DNA of 64,000 nt from DAOUBP01 sp034432655 (GCA_034432655.1 DAOUBP010000027.1:1-64000); one strand, 5' to 3'. Numbered from the stretch's first letter, positions 37,061-47,157 are shown. Notes: generated from the sequence alone by a model not told the origin. Made by a program: numbers and translations.

Positions 37061-38079
37061 CGCACCGCCTCCTGATAAGCTTGGGTGGGGGCCGCCCTGG
37101 TCACGTCTACCCAACAGGCAACTTTGTGGTTCGGCAAGATCGGCTCCAGGGTCGGGTTCTCAACCGCGCAGCGCTCGACGCGATAACGGCAGCGGGGATA
37201 GAAGGGACAGCCTTTGGGCAGGTCAATCAGATCAGGGGGCAAACCCTCGATAGAGGTCAACCGCCGTGCCCGGCCTTCGTCCAGCCGCGGCAACGAGCCC
37301 AACAGGCCGATGGTGTAGGGGTGACGGGGGTTGCCGTACAGCTCCTTAACCGCCGCCTCCTCTACGATGAAGCCCGCGTACATCACGATTACCCGATCGG
37401 CCAGGCCGGCCACCACCCCCAGGTCATGGGTGATCCAGATGATGGCCATGCCGATCTCATCCCGCAAGCGTTTGACCAGGTCGGTAATCTGGGCCTGGAT
37501 GGTCACGTCCAGCGCGGTGGTGGGCTCGTCGGCGATCAACAACTGGGGATTGCAGCTCAGCCCCATCGCGATCATCACGCGCTGCCGCATACCGCCGGAG
37601 AACTGATGGGGATAATCGTCCAACCGTTCGGCTGCCCGGGGGATGCCGACCAGCTCCAAAAGCTCAACAGTACGCTTGCGGGCGGCCTCTTTGTTCATCC
37701 CCAGATGCAACATCAAGGCCTCAGAAATCTGAAAACCGATGGTCAACACCGGGTTGAGGGAGGTCATGGGGTCCTGGAAGATCATGGCGATGCGATTGCC
37801 GCGCACCTGGCGGATTTCCTCTTCCGAAACCTTCAACAGGTCCTTGCGGTCGCTATCGGTGCCGAACCACACCTCACCGCCGGTAATCTTACCGGGGGGC
37901 TGGGGGATCAGGCGCAGCAACGACATCACACCCACACTCTTGCCGCAGCCGCTCTCACCCACAATAGCCAGGGTTTCACCCTCGTCCAGATGATAAGAAA
38001 TACCGTTGACTGCGTGAACCACACCGTCCTGGGTGAAGAAGCGGGTTTCCAGGCCCTTCACCTCCAACAGTCTACTCAT
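37057..38079 (-). CDS. Oligopeptide ABC ATPase, OppD type
   Basis: 340 residues. Walker A GESGCGKSV, signature QFSGGMRQRV, Walker B LIADEPTTALD and H-loop ITHDLGVV, with the C-terminal CPFYPRCRYRVERC cluster. First gene of an operon with a strong consensus promoter 47 bp upstream. ATG 38079 is preferred over 38154, which is inside the promoter. Confidence 0.93.
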
Positions 38080-38125
38080 CCGTGCCTCCAGGATGTCAAA
38101 GTGGGGCTCATAGTGAAGCGGGGAG

Positions 38126-38154
38126 ATAATAGCACACCGAGGGACAGGTGTCAA
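38126..38154 (-). promoter_or_regulatory. Consensus promoter of second oligopeptide operon
   Basis: On the minus strand TTGACA (38149-38154), exactly 17 bp and TATTAT (38126-38131). It separates the transport operon downstream of 38079 from the one that ends at 38170. Confidence 0.8.
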
Positions 38155-38169
38155 GTCAATTTCGGCTGC

Positions 38170-38370
38170 CTACCGCCTGCGCTCACGCGCATAAAGCGCC
38201 GCGCCGATCAGGCCCAGGAACAGGCCGCTCAACGACGCAGCATAGGAAAGAAAAGCCAGGAGGAAACCGGGCCTGATGATCTGGATCACCATCAAGAAGG
38301 GGATGATGAAGCCGACCACGAGTAACCCGAAGCCGAGGATCATCATCCCCACAGGGCTGAGGAATCTCAT
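38170..38370 (-). CDS. Small two-helix membrane protein
   Basis: 66 residues with two hydrophobic segments and a basic tail (YARERRR). ATG 38370 overlaps the stop of the ATPase gene (ATGA), a common sign of co-translation. Last gene of the first transport operon. Function unknown. Confidence 0.6.
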   Translation of the reverse strand: MRFLSPVGMMILGFGLLVVGFIIPFLMVIQIIRPGFLLAFLSYAASLSGLFLGLIGAALYARERRR

Positions 38371-39395
38371 TTGTACAGCCAGCATGCCGCCACGTGCTGC
38401 GGCCCCACCTCGAAGTCGGGCGGCACCTCCACGTCACACAGGCCTTTGATCATGTGTGAACAGCGCGGATGGAACCGGCAGCCGGCCGGCGGCTTCACCA
38501 GGCTGGGCGGCTCGCCGGGCGGCACATCCCGGAACTTGGTCGCGTTGGCGGCATCCGGATCAGAGGTCGCCTCGATCAACGCCTGCGTGTAGGGGTGTTT
38601 GGGCGAGCCCAGCAGGTCATGCACCTTGCCCTTCTCCACGATCTGGCCGGCGTACATCACCATGATCCGCTCGGAGAAGTAGCGGACGGTGGACAGGTCG
38701 TGGGTGATGTAGATCACGGCCAGATGATGGGTGGCCTGCAGGTTGCGCAGCAGCTTCAGGATCTCCACGCGCACCGAGGCATCCAGCATGGAGACCGGTT
38801 CATCGGCCACCAGCAGCTTGGGCTCCATGATCATGGCGCGGGCGATCACCACGCGCTGTTGCTGGCCACCGCTGAGCATGTGGGGGAACTTGGGCAGGAA
38901 GTCCTCCACCGGGAACATCTTGACCTCTTCCAACGCCTTGCGGATGCGCCGTTCCCGTTCCGCCTTGTCCTTGACCCCCGCGATAATCAGCGGCTCCTGG
39001 AGAATGCGCTGCACCGACATGAACGGCGGCAACGCACCATAGGGGTCCTGCTGCACATACCCGATCTGAGTACGGTACCATTGCATCTCACGGCTCGAAA
39101 AATCGTTCAGCCGGCGGTTTTCGAAGATGACTTCGCCTTTGGTGGGGCGGTTGATGCCAAGGATGGTCTTCATCAGGCTGGACTTGCCGCAACCGCTTTC
39201 GCCCACCACAGCGATCGTCTCGTTGGTGGCCAGGTCGAAGCTGACTCCGTCCACGGCGCGCACATAGCCTGCGTGTCCGAAACCGAACCGCCGCAGCTCA
39301 AACCAAACCCGCAGATCGCGGATCGAAAGCAAGACTTCACCCCGGCCGTTACCGCCCCTGGTCGTCGTCTGTCCCTCTTGACTCATGACAGTCAT
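38367..39395 (-). CDS. Oligopeptide ABC ATPase
   Basis: 342 residues. Walker A GESGCGKSS, signature MLSGGQQQR, Walker B LVADEPVSMLD and H-loop ITHDLSTV, with the C-terminal CRFHPRCSHM cysteines. The N-terminal 20 residues are polar and not conserved in such proteins, so ATG at M4 (39386) is possible. It pairs with the ATPase encoded 17 bp upstream. Confidence 0.92.
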   Translation of the reverse strand: MTVMSQEGQTTTRGGNGRGEVLLSIRDLRVWFELRRFGFGHAGYVRAVDGVSFDLATNETIAVVGESGCGKSSLMKTILGINRPTKGEVIFENRRLNDFSSREMQWYRTQIGYVQQDPYGALPPFMSVQRILQEPLIIAGVKDKAERERRIRKALEEVKMFPVEDFLPKFPHMLSGGQQQRVVIARAMIMEPKLLVADEPVSMLDASVRVEILKLLRNLQATHHLAVIYITHDLSTVRYFSERIMVMYAGQIVEKGKVHDLLGSPKHPYTQALIEATSDPDAANATKFRDVPPGEPPSLVKPPAGCRFHPRCSHMIKGLCDVEVPPDFEVGPQHVAACWLYK

Positions 39396-39412
39396 CGCTC
39401 ATCCTCTCCCGC

Positions 39413-40369
39413 TCATGTGTACAGCCAGCATTTGACCAGACGGCCGTCCACATTGACCGTCGGCGGCTCCTGCGCACATTGGTCGAAACGTTTGTGACAG
39501 CGCTCCGCAAACCGGCAGCCCTTGGGCGGATTGATCAGGCTGGGCGGCTGGCCGGTGATAAAGTCCGGGTCCTTGGTCTCACGCAACCGCGGCACGCTGG
39601 CCATCAGCTTGTACGAGTACGGATGCAACGGCTCCTTGAAGAAACGGAACGCATCCCCCACTTCCACGATCTGGCCGGCATACATCACCGCCACCCGGTC
39701 CGCCAGCTCGCTGGAGGTGGCGATATCGTGGGTGATCAGAATGAAGCTCATCCCCATGGCCTGCTTGATCCGCTTGAGTTGATTCATGATGTTGGCCTGG
39801 GTGAGCAGGTCCAGCGCGGAGGTGGGCTCGTCCAGGATGATCAGATCAGGGGTGGTGACCAGCGCCATAGCCAGCGCGGCGCGCTGGCGCATGCCGCCGC
39901 TCAACTCGAAGGCGTAGCGGGTCATGAAGTCCTCGGGCACGCCGACCAGTTGAAACATCTTGCGCGCCTGTTCCAGCGCGGCAGACTTGCTGGCGCCGTG
40001 ATGAAAGATCGCCGGCTCGGCCACCTGATCGCCCACCCGCAACACCGGGTTCAACGCGTTCATGGCCGCCTGGGGCACCATGGCGATCCGCGCCCAGCGG
40101 ATGTTGCGCCGGAACTCCTCCTCGGGCAACGACATAATATCGGTGCCGGTCAAGAAGACTTTGCCGTGATAGGTGTGCACATTACGGGGCAGCAGCCGGA
40201 GGATGGCCTTGGCCATCGAGCTCTTGCCGCAACCTGACTCACCGATAATGACCACGGCTTCGTTGTGGTCCAGCGTGAAATCCACCCCATCAACGGCCTG
40301 CACCACCCCTTTGCTGGTCCGGAAGTGCAGCACCAACTTCTCAACACGCAGCAATGTATCTTCTGGCAT
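39413..40369 (-). CDS. Oligopeptide ABC ATPase
   Basis: 318 residues. Walker A GESGCGKSS, signature ELSGGMRQRA, Walker B IILDEPTSALD and H-loop ITHDIATS, plus CRFAERCHKRFDQC. ATG 40369 is preferred over the TTG at 40378, which overlaps the permease stop. Confidence 0.92.
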   Translation of the reverse strand: MPEDTLLRVEKLVLHFRTSKGVVQAVDGVDFTLDHNEAVVIIGESGCGKSSMAKAILRLLPRNVHTYHGKVFLTGTDIMSLPEEEFRRNIRWARIAMVPQAAMNALNPVLRVGDQVAEPAIFHHGASKSAALEQARKMFQLVGVPEDFMTRYAFELSGGMRQRAALAMALVTTPDLIILDEPTSALDLLTQANIMNQLKRIKQAMGMSFILITHDIATSSELADRVAVMYAGQIVEVGDAFRFFKEPLHPYSYKLMASVPRLRETKDPDFITGQPPSLINPPKGCRFAERCHKRFDQCAQEPPTVNVDGRLVKCWLYT

Positions 40370-40374
40370 CAGTA

Positions 40375-41703
40375 TCAAATACCTCGCAGTCTGGGATTGA
40401 AGATGCGGTCCAAGGCGAAGCCCACCATGGAGAAGCCCAGGCCGGTCACCATCAGCAGCGCGGCAGGTTGCAGGACCCAGTAGTAATAGCCGTTGAACAG
40501 CGCGCCGTTGCTCTGCGCGTCATTAATCACCTTGCCCCAGGTGGGCAACACCGGATCGCCCAACCCCAGCACCGCCAGCGATGCTTCCAGGAAGACATAG
40601 CTGGGGATGAGGACCACCAGTTGCGGCACCAGCAGCGGGATAATGCGCGGGATCAGGTACTGGACGACGATCCGCAGGTCCCCGGCGCCGTAGGCCCGCG
40701 CAGCTTCGACGTAGGGGGACTCCTTCACCTGCAAGAAAATGGCCCGGTAGGTCTTGATGCCGGAGCCGAAGATGCTCAGCAGGATGACCACGCCCAGGAT
40801 CACCCAGATCGAGCGCGAATAGAAGGTGCCAACCATAATCAGGATAGGCAGCAGCGGTAAGATCAGCACCACCTCGGTGATGCGCTGGATGATGCCGTCC
40901 ACGAATCCGCCGAACCACACGCCGAACGCTGCGATGAACATGGTGGTCACGGTAGTGCCCAACGCGGCCAGCAGGCCGAACGCCAGCGCGATGGGGGTGC
41001 CCCACAACAACGCGACCATCAGATCGCGACGGCGGTGATCGGTGCCTGCCAGGCCGTGCACCTGTCCGTAGGCGATAAACTTGGCGTCTATATCGCCGTC
41101 CTCTTCGAACACAATCCCGTTCATGCGCAGCTGGTAGGTCCCCTTGAGGGGTTTGGGGGCCTCCGAATTCGGGTCGGCAAACAGCGCCTGTTGCGGCGGG
41201 ACGTTGCGCAGCCGGCGCATAAGCCGCGTATCGCTCTCGAAGCGATAAGTATCCACCGCCCGCGGCGACAGCTCACCCACCCGGATCTCGCGGCCGTCCG
41301 GGGTCAGCCAGGTGAATTCCACGTGGGGTTGTTTTTGATTGAACTTCGTGTTCAAGAAAACGGTCAGCTCTTGCGGAAAGGTATCGGCGGTGTAATCGAA
41401 CTTGAAGACAATGGTGATGTCGGTGATATCGCCTGTCTTTTCAACGGTCTTCTCCGCAGTGCCAGCCTGGCTGCTCAACACAATGGTCTTGGGCTGCTTG
41501 GTGCGCGAAAACAGGTTTACCCACTCGGGCCGGGCTGTCTTGGGGTACTCCTGCCAGATATCCTCACCCCCCCGCCAAAGGCGGATCGCCTCGTTATATG
41601 GGATGGCGAAGATCGTATAAATCGCCAGGGCGACAAGGAGCACGATGATGACAACACCCGCTATCGCCGAGGGGTATTGACGAAGGTCCTGCCAGACTTT
41701 CAT
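40375..41703 (-). CDS. ABC permease, DppC type with large outer domain
   Basis: 442 residues instead of about 300. After the first helix a beta-rich region of roughly 190 residues (about 35-220) lies outside the membrane before the usual five-helix core, whose coupling loop is YVEAARAYGAGDLRIVVQYL. The extra domain may contact the large binding protein of this operon; this is inference. Its start overlaps the upstream permease stop by 4 bp. Confidence 0.88.
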   Translation of the reverse strand: MKVWQDLRQYPSAIAGVVIIVLLVALAIYTIFAIPYNEAIRLWRGGEDIWQEYPKTARPEWVNLFSRTKQPKTIVLSSQAGTAEKTVEKTGDITDITIVFKFDYTADTFPQELTVFLNTKFNQKQPHVEFTWLTPDGREIRVGELSPRAVDTYRFESDTRLMRRLRNVPPQQALFADPNSEAPKPLKGTYQLRMNGIVFEEDGDIDAKFIAYGQVHGLAGTDHRRRDLMVALLWGTPIALAFGLLAALGTTVTTMFIAAFGVWFGGFVDGIIQRITEVVLILPLLPILIMVGTFYSRSIWVILGVVILLSIFGSGIKTYRAIFLQVKESPYVEAARAYGAGDLRIVVQYLIPRIIPLLVPQLVVLIPSYVFLEASLAVLGLGDPVLPTWGKVINDAQSNGALFNGYYYWVLQPAALLMVTGLGFSMVGFALDRIFNPRLRGI

Positions 41704-42842
41704 GCTTTTCTTTCTCCCCCGCCCACTTTCACACGCGGATCAACCAGGGCGTAAATGAAATCGAGCAAGAAGACCGTAATGGCCAGCAGATAGGCATAGA
41801 TCACAGTCACCCCGACGATGACCGGGGAATCGAACAACCCGATGGCCCGATAGAGCAGCCGGCCCAGGCCTGGCCAGTTGAAAACGGTCTCCAAGATGAT
41901 GGCCCCCGTCCACAAGCTGATCAAGGTAAGCGCAAAGCTGGTGATGATGGTGGGCAACGTGGGCCGCAAGATATAGCGCCGCTCGATGGTACGCGAAGGA
42001 AGGCCCTTGGCTTTGGCCATCTCCACGTAGTCCTCACTGGAGTAGATCAGGAAGAAAGTGCGCCAGTTGTAGATCGTGAGGAAGATCGAGCTGAGGGCGA
42101 GGGCTGTTACGGGCAGGATCATGTGCTCCAGAACGCTGAGGGCATAAGCCAGGCGGTCTTTGGGGGGCGGCGCGGCTACCATGCCGCCGAACGGCAGGAT
42201 CCCCAAAAACGATGCGAAGAAGAGCAACAGGAAGATACCGTAGAACCAGCCGGGCGCGGCCGAGGTGGGCGCCAGCGCGATCACCAGGCGGTCACCAAAG
42301 CTCCCATAGCGCCTGGACAAGGACAGCGCCACGAAGATGCTGGCGAAGAACAACAGCAGGTTGGCAGTGGCGAACAGCACCAGCGTGGGCGGCAGGCGTT
42401 CCAGGATGATCAGACGCACCAGCTTGGAACCGCTGTCGCTGGTCAGGTAATCGGCGCGGCCCAGATTGAGGGTCAACGCATCCCTGAGGTAGCTGAAGCT
42501 ACGCAAGATAAAGGGCCGGTCCAGGCCCAGGCGCTTCTCTTCGATAGCCACTAACTCATCCACCAGTTTGCTGCGCTGTGCCACGGTGAGCGCCCGGTTG
42601 GCCGGGTCGAGGGAGACCGCAATAGAGATCCCCTCACGAATCTGGCCGCGCTTGATGTCGTCCACATAGCCGCCCATATTGGCGATGATGATCGTCAGGT
42701 ACACGCCGACGACCACCGTCAGGAAGAGCGCCACGACGCGCACCGCTGTGTACTTGACGACCCGGTTGAGCGTGCTCACCAGGGGGCTGCTCGCGGCCGG
42801 CATTTTCGCGCCCGCCTTAGGGGTTAAGGTTGCTTCCGCCAT
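41700..42842 (-). CDS. ABC permease, DppB type
   Basis: 380 residues with a polar N-terminal tail, one helix, an extracytoplasmic loop of about 100 residues and a five-helix core (YVEMAKAKGLPSRTIERRYI coupling loop). Partner of the downstream DppC-type protein. A 141-bp gap with a strong hairpin separates it from the binding-protein gene. Confidence 0.9.
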   Translation of the reverse strand: MAEATLTPKAGAKMPAASSPLVSTLNRVVKYTAVRVVALFLTVVVGVYLTIIIANMGGYVDDIKRGQIREGISIAVSLDPANRALTVAQRSKLVDELVAIEEKRLGLDRPFILRSFSYLRDALTLNLGRADYLTSDSGSKLVRLIILERLPPTLVLFATANLLLFFASIFVALSLSRRYGSFGDRLVIALAPTSAAPGWFYGIFLLLFFASFLGILPFGGMVAAPPPKDRLAYALSVLEHMILPVTALALSSIFLTIYNWRTFFLIYSSEDYVEMAKAKGLPSRTIERRYILRPTLPTIITSFALTLISLWTGAIILETVFNWPGLGRLLYRAIGLFDSPVIVGVTVIYAYLLAITVFLLDFIYALVDPRVKVGGGERKA

Positions 42843-42880
42843 ACCATGCCTCTTGGAGAAATCTGCCCGTTGATGCAGAC

Positions 42881-42905
42881 GGGGGCGAGGCGTCGCCTCG
42901 CCCCC
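42881..42905 (-). terminator. Perfect hairpin after binding-protein gene
   Basis: Arms GGGGGCGAGGCG (42881-42892) and CGCCTCGCCCCC (42894-42905) form a near-continuous palindrome. There is no U-tract on the minus strand, so it probably protects or attenuates the mRNA rather than fully terminating it. Same place in the operon as the hairpin at 33863-33895. Confidence 0.6.
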
Positions 42906-42983
42906 GCGAGTGGCAGTGCACGTGATGACGGCACCCGGAGGGCGAGAACCCCCCAGGCGCCGTCCTTTGCTAAGACCGGCCGA

Positions 42984-45587
42984 TTAAGGTGCGGTCACGA
43001 ACTGCAGATCGGTGAAGCCAGGCAACGCTACCAGCTTGGACACCACCACGGCCTCCAGCCGGTTGGAGCCGGCCACCAGCTTGCCGGTGGTCTCCTTGCT
43101 CAGCTTAACCTGCCACTGCCCGTCCGCCACCGCCGTGGCCTGGCCGACCTCGACCAGCGCGCCGTTGGCATCGAAGAGCAGATACTTCACCTCTTTGATG
43201 TCCTTGACCGCGTACGGCTCGCCCTGGAACTCCACAAACACGTCGTAAGTCACCTCGGAGCCGATGGTCACGCGGCTCGGGCCGTCCACCTCGATCTCGG
43301 GGATCGCGGCCGCGCCGAAGCGCGCCCACTTGTCGGCCGGGTCAGGATACGCGGCGAAGCGCTGCAGGAGGACGGTGCCTTCCACCGGGAACGCGCGCTC
43401 CAGGAAGAAGACGCCGGTGCCCAGCCAGAAGTGGCCGTAGCGGCGATGCCACTCGGCCAGGTTGGCGTAGCGGGCCGCAGCCTCATCCGCGGTGACGTAC
43501 TCACCCAGGGTCGGCGCGTAGGGGATGAAGTTCTCTTCCTTGGCCTGGTCCAGCTTGGCCTTCAGGATCTCCAGCGTGGGGCCGGCGATATAGCTCATCC
43601 ACTCGACCTTCAGCTCATCCGCCTTGGCAGCCGAGAAGGTCGTCTCGCCTGCAGCCTCGGCCAGGATGCCGAGGGCCAGGTTGTGCCATGCACCGGGGCC
43701 CTGAGCATAGTTCGGCCACCAGGTATTGATATTCTGCTCCGCATCCAGCTCAACGCTGTCGCTGTAAGTCTCGATGACCAGCGGCTTGGTGGAGAGGATC
43801 TTCACACCGCGGAAACTGGCCAGGAAGGACTCCAGGGCCGGCACAGCAGAAGCGTCGTAGATCTTGCTCGCCTCCTTGGCGCGGTCGAAGGTGAGGATGA
43901 TGGACATCACCACGTCCGCCGGCGAGAAGGCGCTGCCGTCGTGCCACTTCACCTTGTCGTACAGATCGGCCGGGTAGTAGACCACGCTCTTGCGCGCAGC
44001 CTTCACCGTCTCGGTGTACTTCTCGCTGGCGGTGATGAACTTCTGCGCTTCAGCGTCCCAGTCCACCCACGCGTCGCCCGGCACCTCAATGGAGGGCACG
44101 AACTTGAGGTCAACCCAGTCCAGGTTGGTAGCCACCGGCCGGCCCTCTTCCACGAACAGCTCGGCCCGCTCGATCTTGTTGGGGATGTTCAGACCGGTGT
44201 AAGGATCGGGGACGGTGGCCAACTCACCGATGCCGCGAATGGGCATCATGTCATAGATCCAGTTGGTGCCGGCGATGGGGTTCCACGGCTCGGTCAAGAT
44301 GCTGGGCATGGCGATCTTCATAGAGCCGCCCACCTGCCCCTCGCGGCGCAGGGTGTAGGCCCACAGCGGCGTGCCGGAGATGCTGCCGTACAGGTCGGCC
44401 GCCACGCTCACCTCTTTGCGCACCGGGGTGATGCTGGCGCGGTCCACCAGCCAGACGCGCACGGAGTCCTGCAGAGACAGCTCCAGCGCCTTGGCCATCA
44501 TCTCGCGGCGCTCCTCCACGGTCTTGTACAGGCGGTTCTCCAACTGCTCGGCCAGCTTGTCGAACTCCTCCGCCGGCTTGTAGGCCTGCCACAACGGCTG
44601 GCCCAGGCCACGCGGGGTATAGAAGAAGCTGAAGTTGTCGCCCAGGTCGCGCGGCACGGCGGTGGTGATCCAGCCACCGGTGTAGACGTGGAACTTGCCG
44701 TCGTTGGGGTTGCCGCGGATCCAGATGGGGGACGCCTCGGCCGCGGTCTTGTAATCCCGCACGGTGGTGAAGCCGATGCTCTCCAGCTGGTTGGCCACGT
44801 AGTCGCCCACCAGGCGGCGCTCATCCTCGGTGCGGATCAGGACGATAATCTCCACCGGCTCGCCGTTGTATTGCCACTTGCCGTCCACCAGGGTCGCGCC
44901 CAGCTTCTCCATCTCGGCGCTGATCACTTCCTTGGCCTTGTCGGGGTTGTAGGCATACTTGGCCTCCAACGCGCGGGCCACATCGGCCAGCAGCGCGTAG
45001 TCGCCGGACGCAGTGTTGAACGGCAGCCAGCGCGGATTCGCCAGGCCGCCCATCAGCTCCTGGGCGATGTACTGGCGGTCCACCAGCCAGTTCATGGCCT
45101 CGCGCACGGCCGGGACGGCGAAGGGGTTGAGCTTGCCGGTGCCCTCGAAGATCGGGCCAACGGGGTTGAAGGTGAGCTCGTTGTAGGAGCCGGACGAGCG
45201 ATACACCTTCAGATCGGGGGAGGCGGCGACCTTGGCAGCCACCTCGCGGTTGCTCACCTGGAAAGCGTAGATATCAATATCGCCGGTCTGGAGGCGGGTG
45301 ACCGCGGCATCGGCCGAAGGCTCCTCAACCAGGACGACCGTGTCAAGCCAGGCGCCGGTGCGGGTGACCGGGACAGGAGTCGGGGTGATCAGCACCTCCA
45401 CCTGCTTCTCGACGACTTTCTCCTTCTCGACGACTTGGGTCACAACTTTCTCGACCTCAACCTGCTTCTCAACAACCTGGGTCACGACCTTCTCGACCAC
45501 CTGCTGCTGAGGGGCAGGGCATGCGGTCAAAATCATGCTGATGACCACCAGTACGCCCAGAAGAACTGACAGCTTCTTGACAGACAT
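42984..45587 (-). CDS. Large ABC substrate-binding lipoprotein
   Basis: 867 residues, clearly longer than ordinary OppA proteins (500-600). Lipobox C23 (SMILTAC), then a Val/Glu/Lys linker as in the binding protein at 33916, then a family-5-like domain and an extra C-terminal beta domain (from about residue 770: PSRVTIGSEVTYDVFVEFQG). CGGAGGAG precedes ATG 45587. Delivers an unknown solute to the permeases at 40.4-42.8 kb. Confidence 0.9.
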   Translation of the reverse strand: MSVKKLSVLLGVLVVISMILTACPAPQQQVVEKVVTQVVEKQVEVEKVVTQVVEKEKVVEKQVEVLITPTPVPVTRTGAWLDTVVLVEEPSADAAVTRLQTGDIDIYAFQVSNREVAAKVAASPDLKVYRSSGSYNELTFNPVGPIFEGTGKLNPFAVPAVREAMNWLVDRQYIAQELMGGLANPRWLPFNTASGDYALLADVARALEAKYAYNPDKAKEVISAEMEKLGATLVDGKWQYNGEPVEIIVLIRTEDERRLVGDYVANQLESIGFTTVRDYKTAAEASPIWIRGNPNDGKFHVYTGGWITTAVPRDLGDNFSFFYTPRGLGQPLWQAYKPAEEFDKLAEQLENRLYKTVEERREMMAKALELSLQDSVRVWLVDRASITPVRKEVSVAADLYGSISGTPLWAYTLRREGQVGGSMKIAMPSILTEPWNPIAGTNWIYDMMPIRGIGELATVPDPYTGLNIPNKIERAELFVEEGRPVATNLDWVDLKFVPSIEVPGDAWVDWDAEAQKFITASEKYTETVKAARKSVVYYPADLYDKVKWHDGSAFSPADVVMSIILTFDRAKEASKIYDASAVPALESFLASFRGVKILSTKPLVIETYSDSVELDAEQNINTWWPNYAQGPGAWHNLALGILAEAAGETTFSAAKADELKVEWMSYIAGPTLEILKAKLDQAKEENFIPYAPTLGEYVTADEAAARYANLAEWHRRYGHFWLGTGVFFLERAFPVEGTVLLQRFAAYPDPADKWARFGAAAIPEIEVDGPSRVTIGSEVTYDVFVEFQGEPYAVKDIKEVKYLLFDANGALVEVGQATAVADGQWQVKLSKETTGKLVAGSNRLEAVVVSKLVALPGFTDLQFVTAP

Positions 45588-45660
45588 TTTTTCTCCTCCG
45601 TATCAGGTGAAATGGTGAAATGCAGCGAAACGAGCGGTAGAGCTGTAAACCGGGCCGACA

Positions 45661-45679
45661 GACCGACTGTCGGTCGGTC
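45661..45679. promoter_or_regulatory. Dyad GACCGAC-N5-GTCGGTC in leader
   Basis: Perfect 7-bp arms with a 5-bp centre, flanked by partial extra copies (ggccgacag, ggtcc). Could be a repressor site or an RNA hairpin in the leader. Confidence 0.45.
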
Positions 45680-45788
45680 CACAACTGCCGACAGGTGTCA
45701 CTCCTTTGCGACCGAAGTCATCACCCCCTTTCAGCAAAGAACGCCAAAGATGCGCTATCAGAAGAACTTATTGTGGCTATGTGGCCAC

Positions 45789-45818
45789 AGGATACCATGA
45801 TCCACGTCCAGTTGTCAA
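45789..45818 (-). promoter_or_regulatory. Promoter of large binding-protein operon
   Basis: On the minus strand TTGACA (45813-45818), an 18-bp spacer and TATCCT (45789-45794), about 200 bp upstream of the lipoprotein start. Confidence 0.6.
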
Positions 45819-45856
45819 ACCAAAATATGCCGAATGTGAACGCAGTTCGCATGCCC

Positions 45857-46132
45857 TCAGCCCCCGCCTACCGGCGGGAAGAGGCTGAGGGTATCGGTGT
45901 CCCCGACCGCCGTCTGCAGGCCCGCCAGGTACTCGATGGAACGACCGTTGAGCAGCACAGTCACATAGCCGGTCAGCTTGCCGGCCTCGTCCCACAACTT
46001 AGACGCCAGATCAGGGTGTGCGGCAACGAACTGCTGCAGCACCTGGCCCACCGTGCTCTGGCCTGTCACCGGCACGTCAAACTGGGACCCGCCCAATAGA
46101 TCACGCAAAGTCGCATAAGCCTTGACCCGCAT
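45857..46132 (-). CDS. MoaD/ThiS-like sulfur-carrier protein
   Basis: 91 residues of the ubiquitin-like fold, ending in the LSLFPPVGGG tail whose terminal Gly-Gly is thiocarboxylated in this family. GGGGAGGTG precedes ATG 46132. It lies 11 bp after the CDF transporter gene and is the last gene of that operon. A role in molybdopterin or another sulfur-insertion pathway is possible, but no partner MoaE, ThiF or MoeB is in the window. Confidence 0.85.
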   Translation of the reverse strand: MRVKAYATLRDLLGGSQFDVPVTGQSTVGQVLQQFVAAHPDLASKLWDEAGKLTGYVTVLLNGRSIEYLAGLQTAVGDTDTLSLFPPVGGG

Positions 46133-46143
46133 GGCACCTCCCC

Positions 46144-47157
46144 TCACAGGCTCCCGATGCAATTCGTCCCGTCCTGACGACAGGCGGCGCATTCCATCTG
46201 AATCGTGGTATGGCGAATACCGAAGCGTTGCGCCAGGGTCTCCCGCAGGCCGTCCTGCACCCGCTGCGCCTCCAACAAGGTCCGGTCGTCCACTACCACA
46301 TGCGCGCTGAGCGCCACGTAGCCAGGGCTCACGGTCCACACATGCAGATCGTGCACGTCGGAGACCGCCGGGACCTCGCGCATGGCAGCCGCCACGGCGC
46401 GCGTGCTGATCCCACGCGGCGCGCCCTCAACCAGGATGTGCACCGCCTCGCGCACCACCCGGCCGGCGCCAGACAGGATAATCAAGCCGATGAAGATGCT
46501 GGCCACCGGGTCGGCCAGGGTCCAGCCGGTGAACAGGATAACGACCCCGGCAACGATAACCCCTAACGACGAGAGCGCATCCCCCACCACATGCAGGAAC
46601 GCGCTGCGTACGTTGAGGTCATCGTGGTCATGGTCGCGCAGGACGAGGGCCACAATCAGGTTCACAGCCAGGCCGACAGCCGCCACGGCCAGCATGGGGC
46701 CGGCCAGCACCGGCGCGGGCTCGCGCAGGCGGACCAGCGCCTCACGAAAGATGCCGAACGCCACAACCAGGAGGGTGCCGCCGTTGACCAGGGCCGCCAA
46801 CACCTGGAAGCGATGAAAGCCGTAGGTGTGGTGCAGGTCGGCCGGCCGGGCTGCCAGCCGCAACGCGCCGTAGCTTAAACCCAAGGCCATCACGTCCAGG
46901 AAGATGTGCGCAGCATCCGACAACAAGGCAAGGCTGCCGGTCAGCAGCCCACCGACCACCTCGGCCAGGAAGATCAGGCCGGTGAGGCTGATCGCCCAGA
47001 GAAAACGGCGTTCGAAGCGCCGCGCTGTGCCAGCCAACCGTGACGACTCCAGGATCAGGTTTGCCGTAAGTATACCAAAGGTCGTCAAGGGATCGGTAAT
47101 CTGGATCACACGCCCTCTGGTTTTGGCTTGCGGCGCTGGGTCGCCGCTGTGCAGCAT
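46144..47157 (-). CDS. CDF-family divalent metal exporter (CzcD-like)
   Basis: 337 residues with six membrane segments. Metal-site residues occur as H/D pairs in SLALLSDAAHIFLDVMALG and HVVGDALSSLGVIV; a His-rich loop reads RDHDHDD, and the C-terminal domain (HDLHVWTVSPGYVALSAHV) is present. Family members export Zn, Co, Cd or Fe in exchange for protons. ATG 47157 avoids overlap with the preceding gene; GTG 47109 is another option. Confidence 0.9.
   Translation of the reverse strand: MLHSGDPAPQAKTRGRVIQITDPLTTFGILTANLILESSRLAGTARRFERRFLWAISLTGLIFLAEVVGGLLTGSLALLSDAAHIFLDVMALGLSYGALRLAARPADLHHTYGFHRFQVLAALVNGGTLLVVAFGIFREALVRLREPAPVLAGPMLAVAAVGLAVNLIVALVLRDHDHDDLNVRSAFLHVVGDALSSLGVIVAGVVILFTGWTLADPVASIFIGLIILSGAGRVVREAVHILVEGAPRGISTRAVAAAMREVPAVSDVHDLHVWTVSPGYVALSAHVVVDDRTLLEAQRVQDGLRETLAQRFGIRHTTIQMECAACRQDGTNCIGSL

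Larger units (their letters stand above)
45588..45856. other. Leader region of binding-protein operon
   Basis: No gene. It carries the promoter at 45789-45818 and a roughly 190-nt untranslated leader with a dyad GACCGAC-N5-GTCGGTC at 45661-45679. No known riboswitch recognised. Confidence 0.55.
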
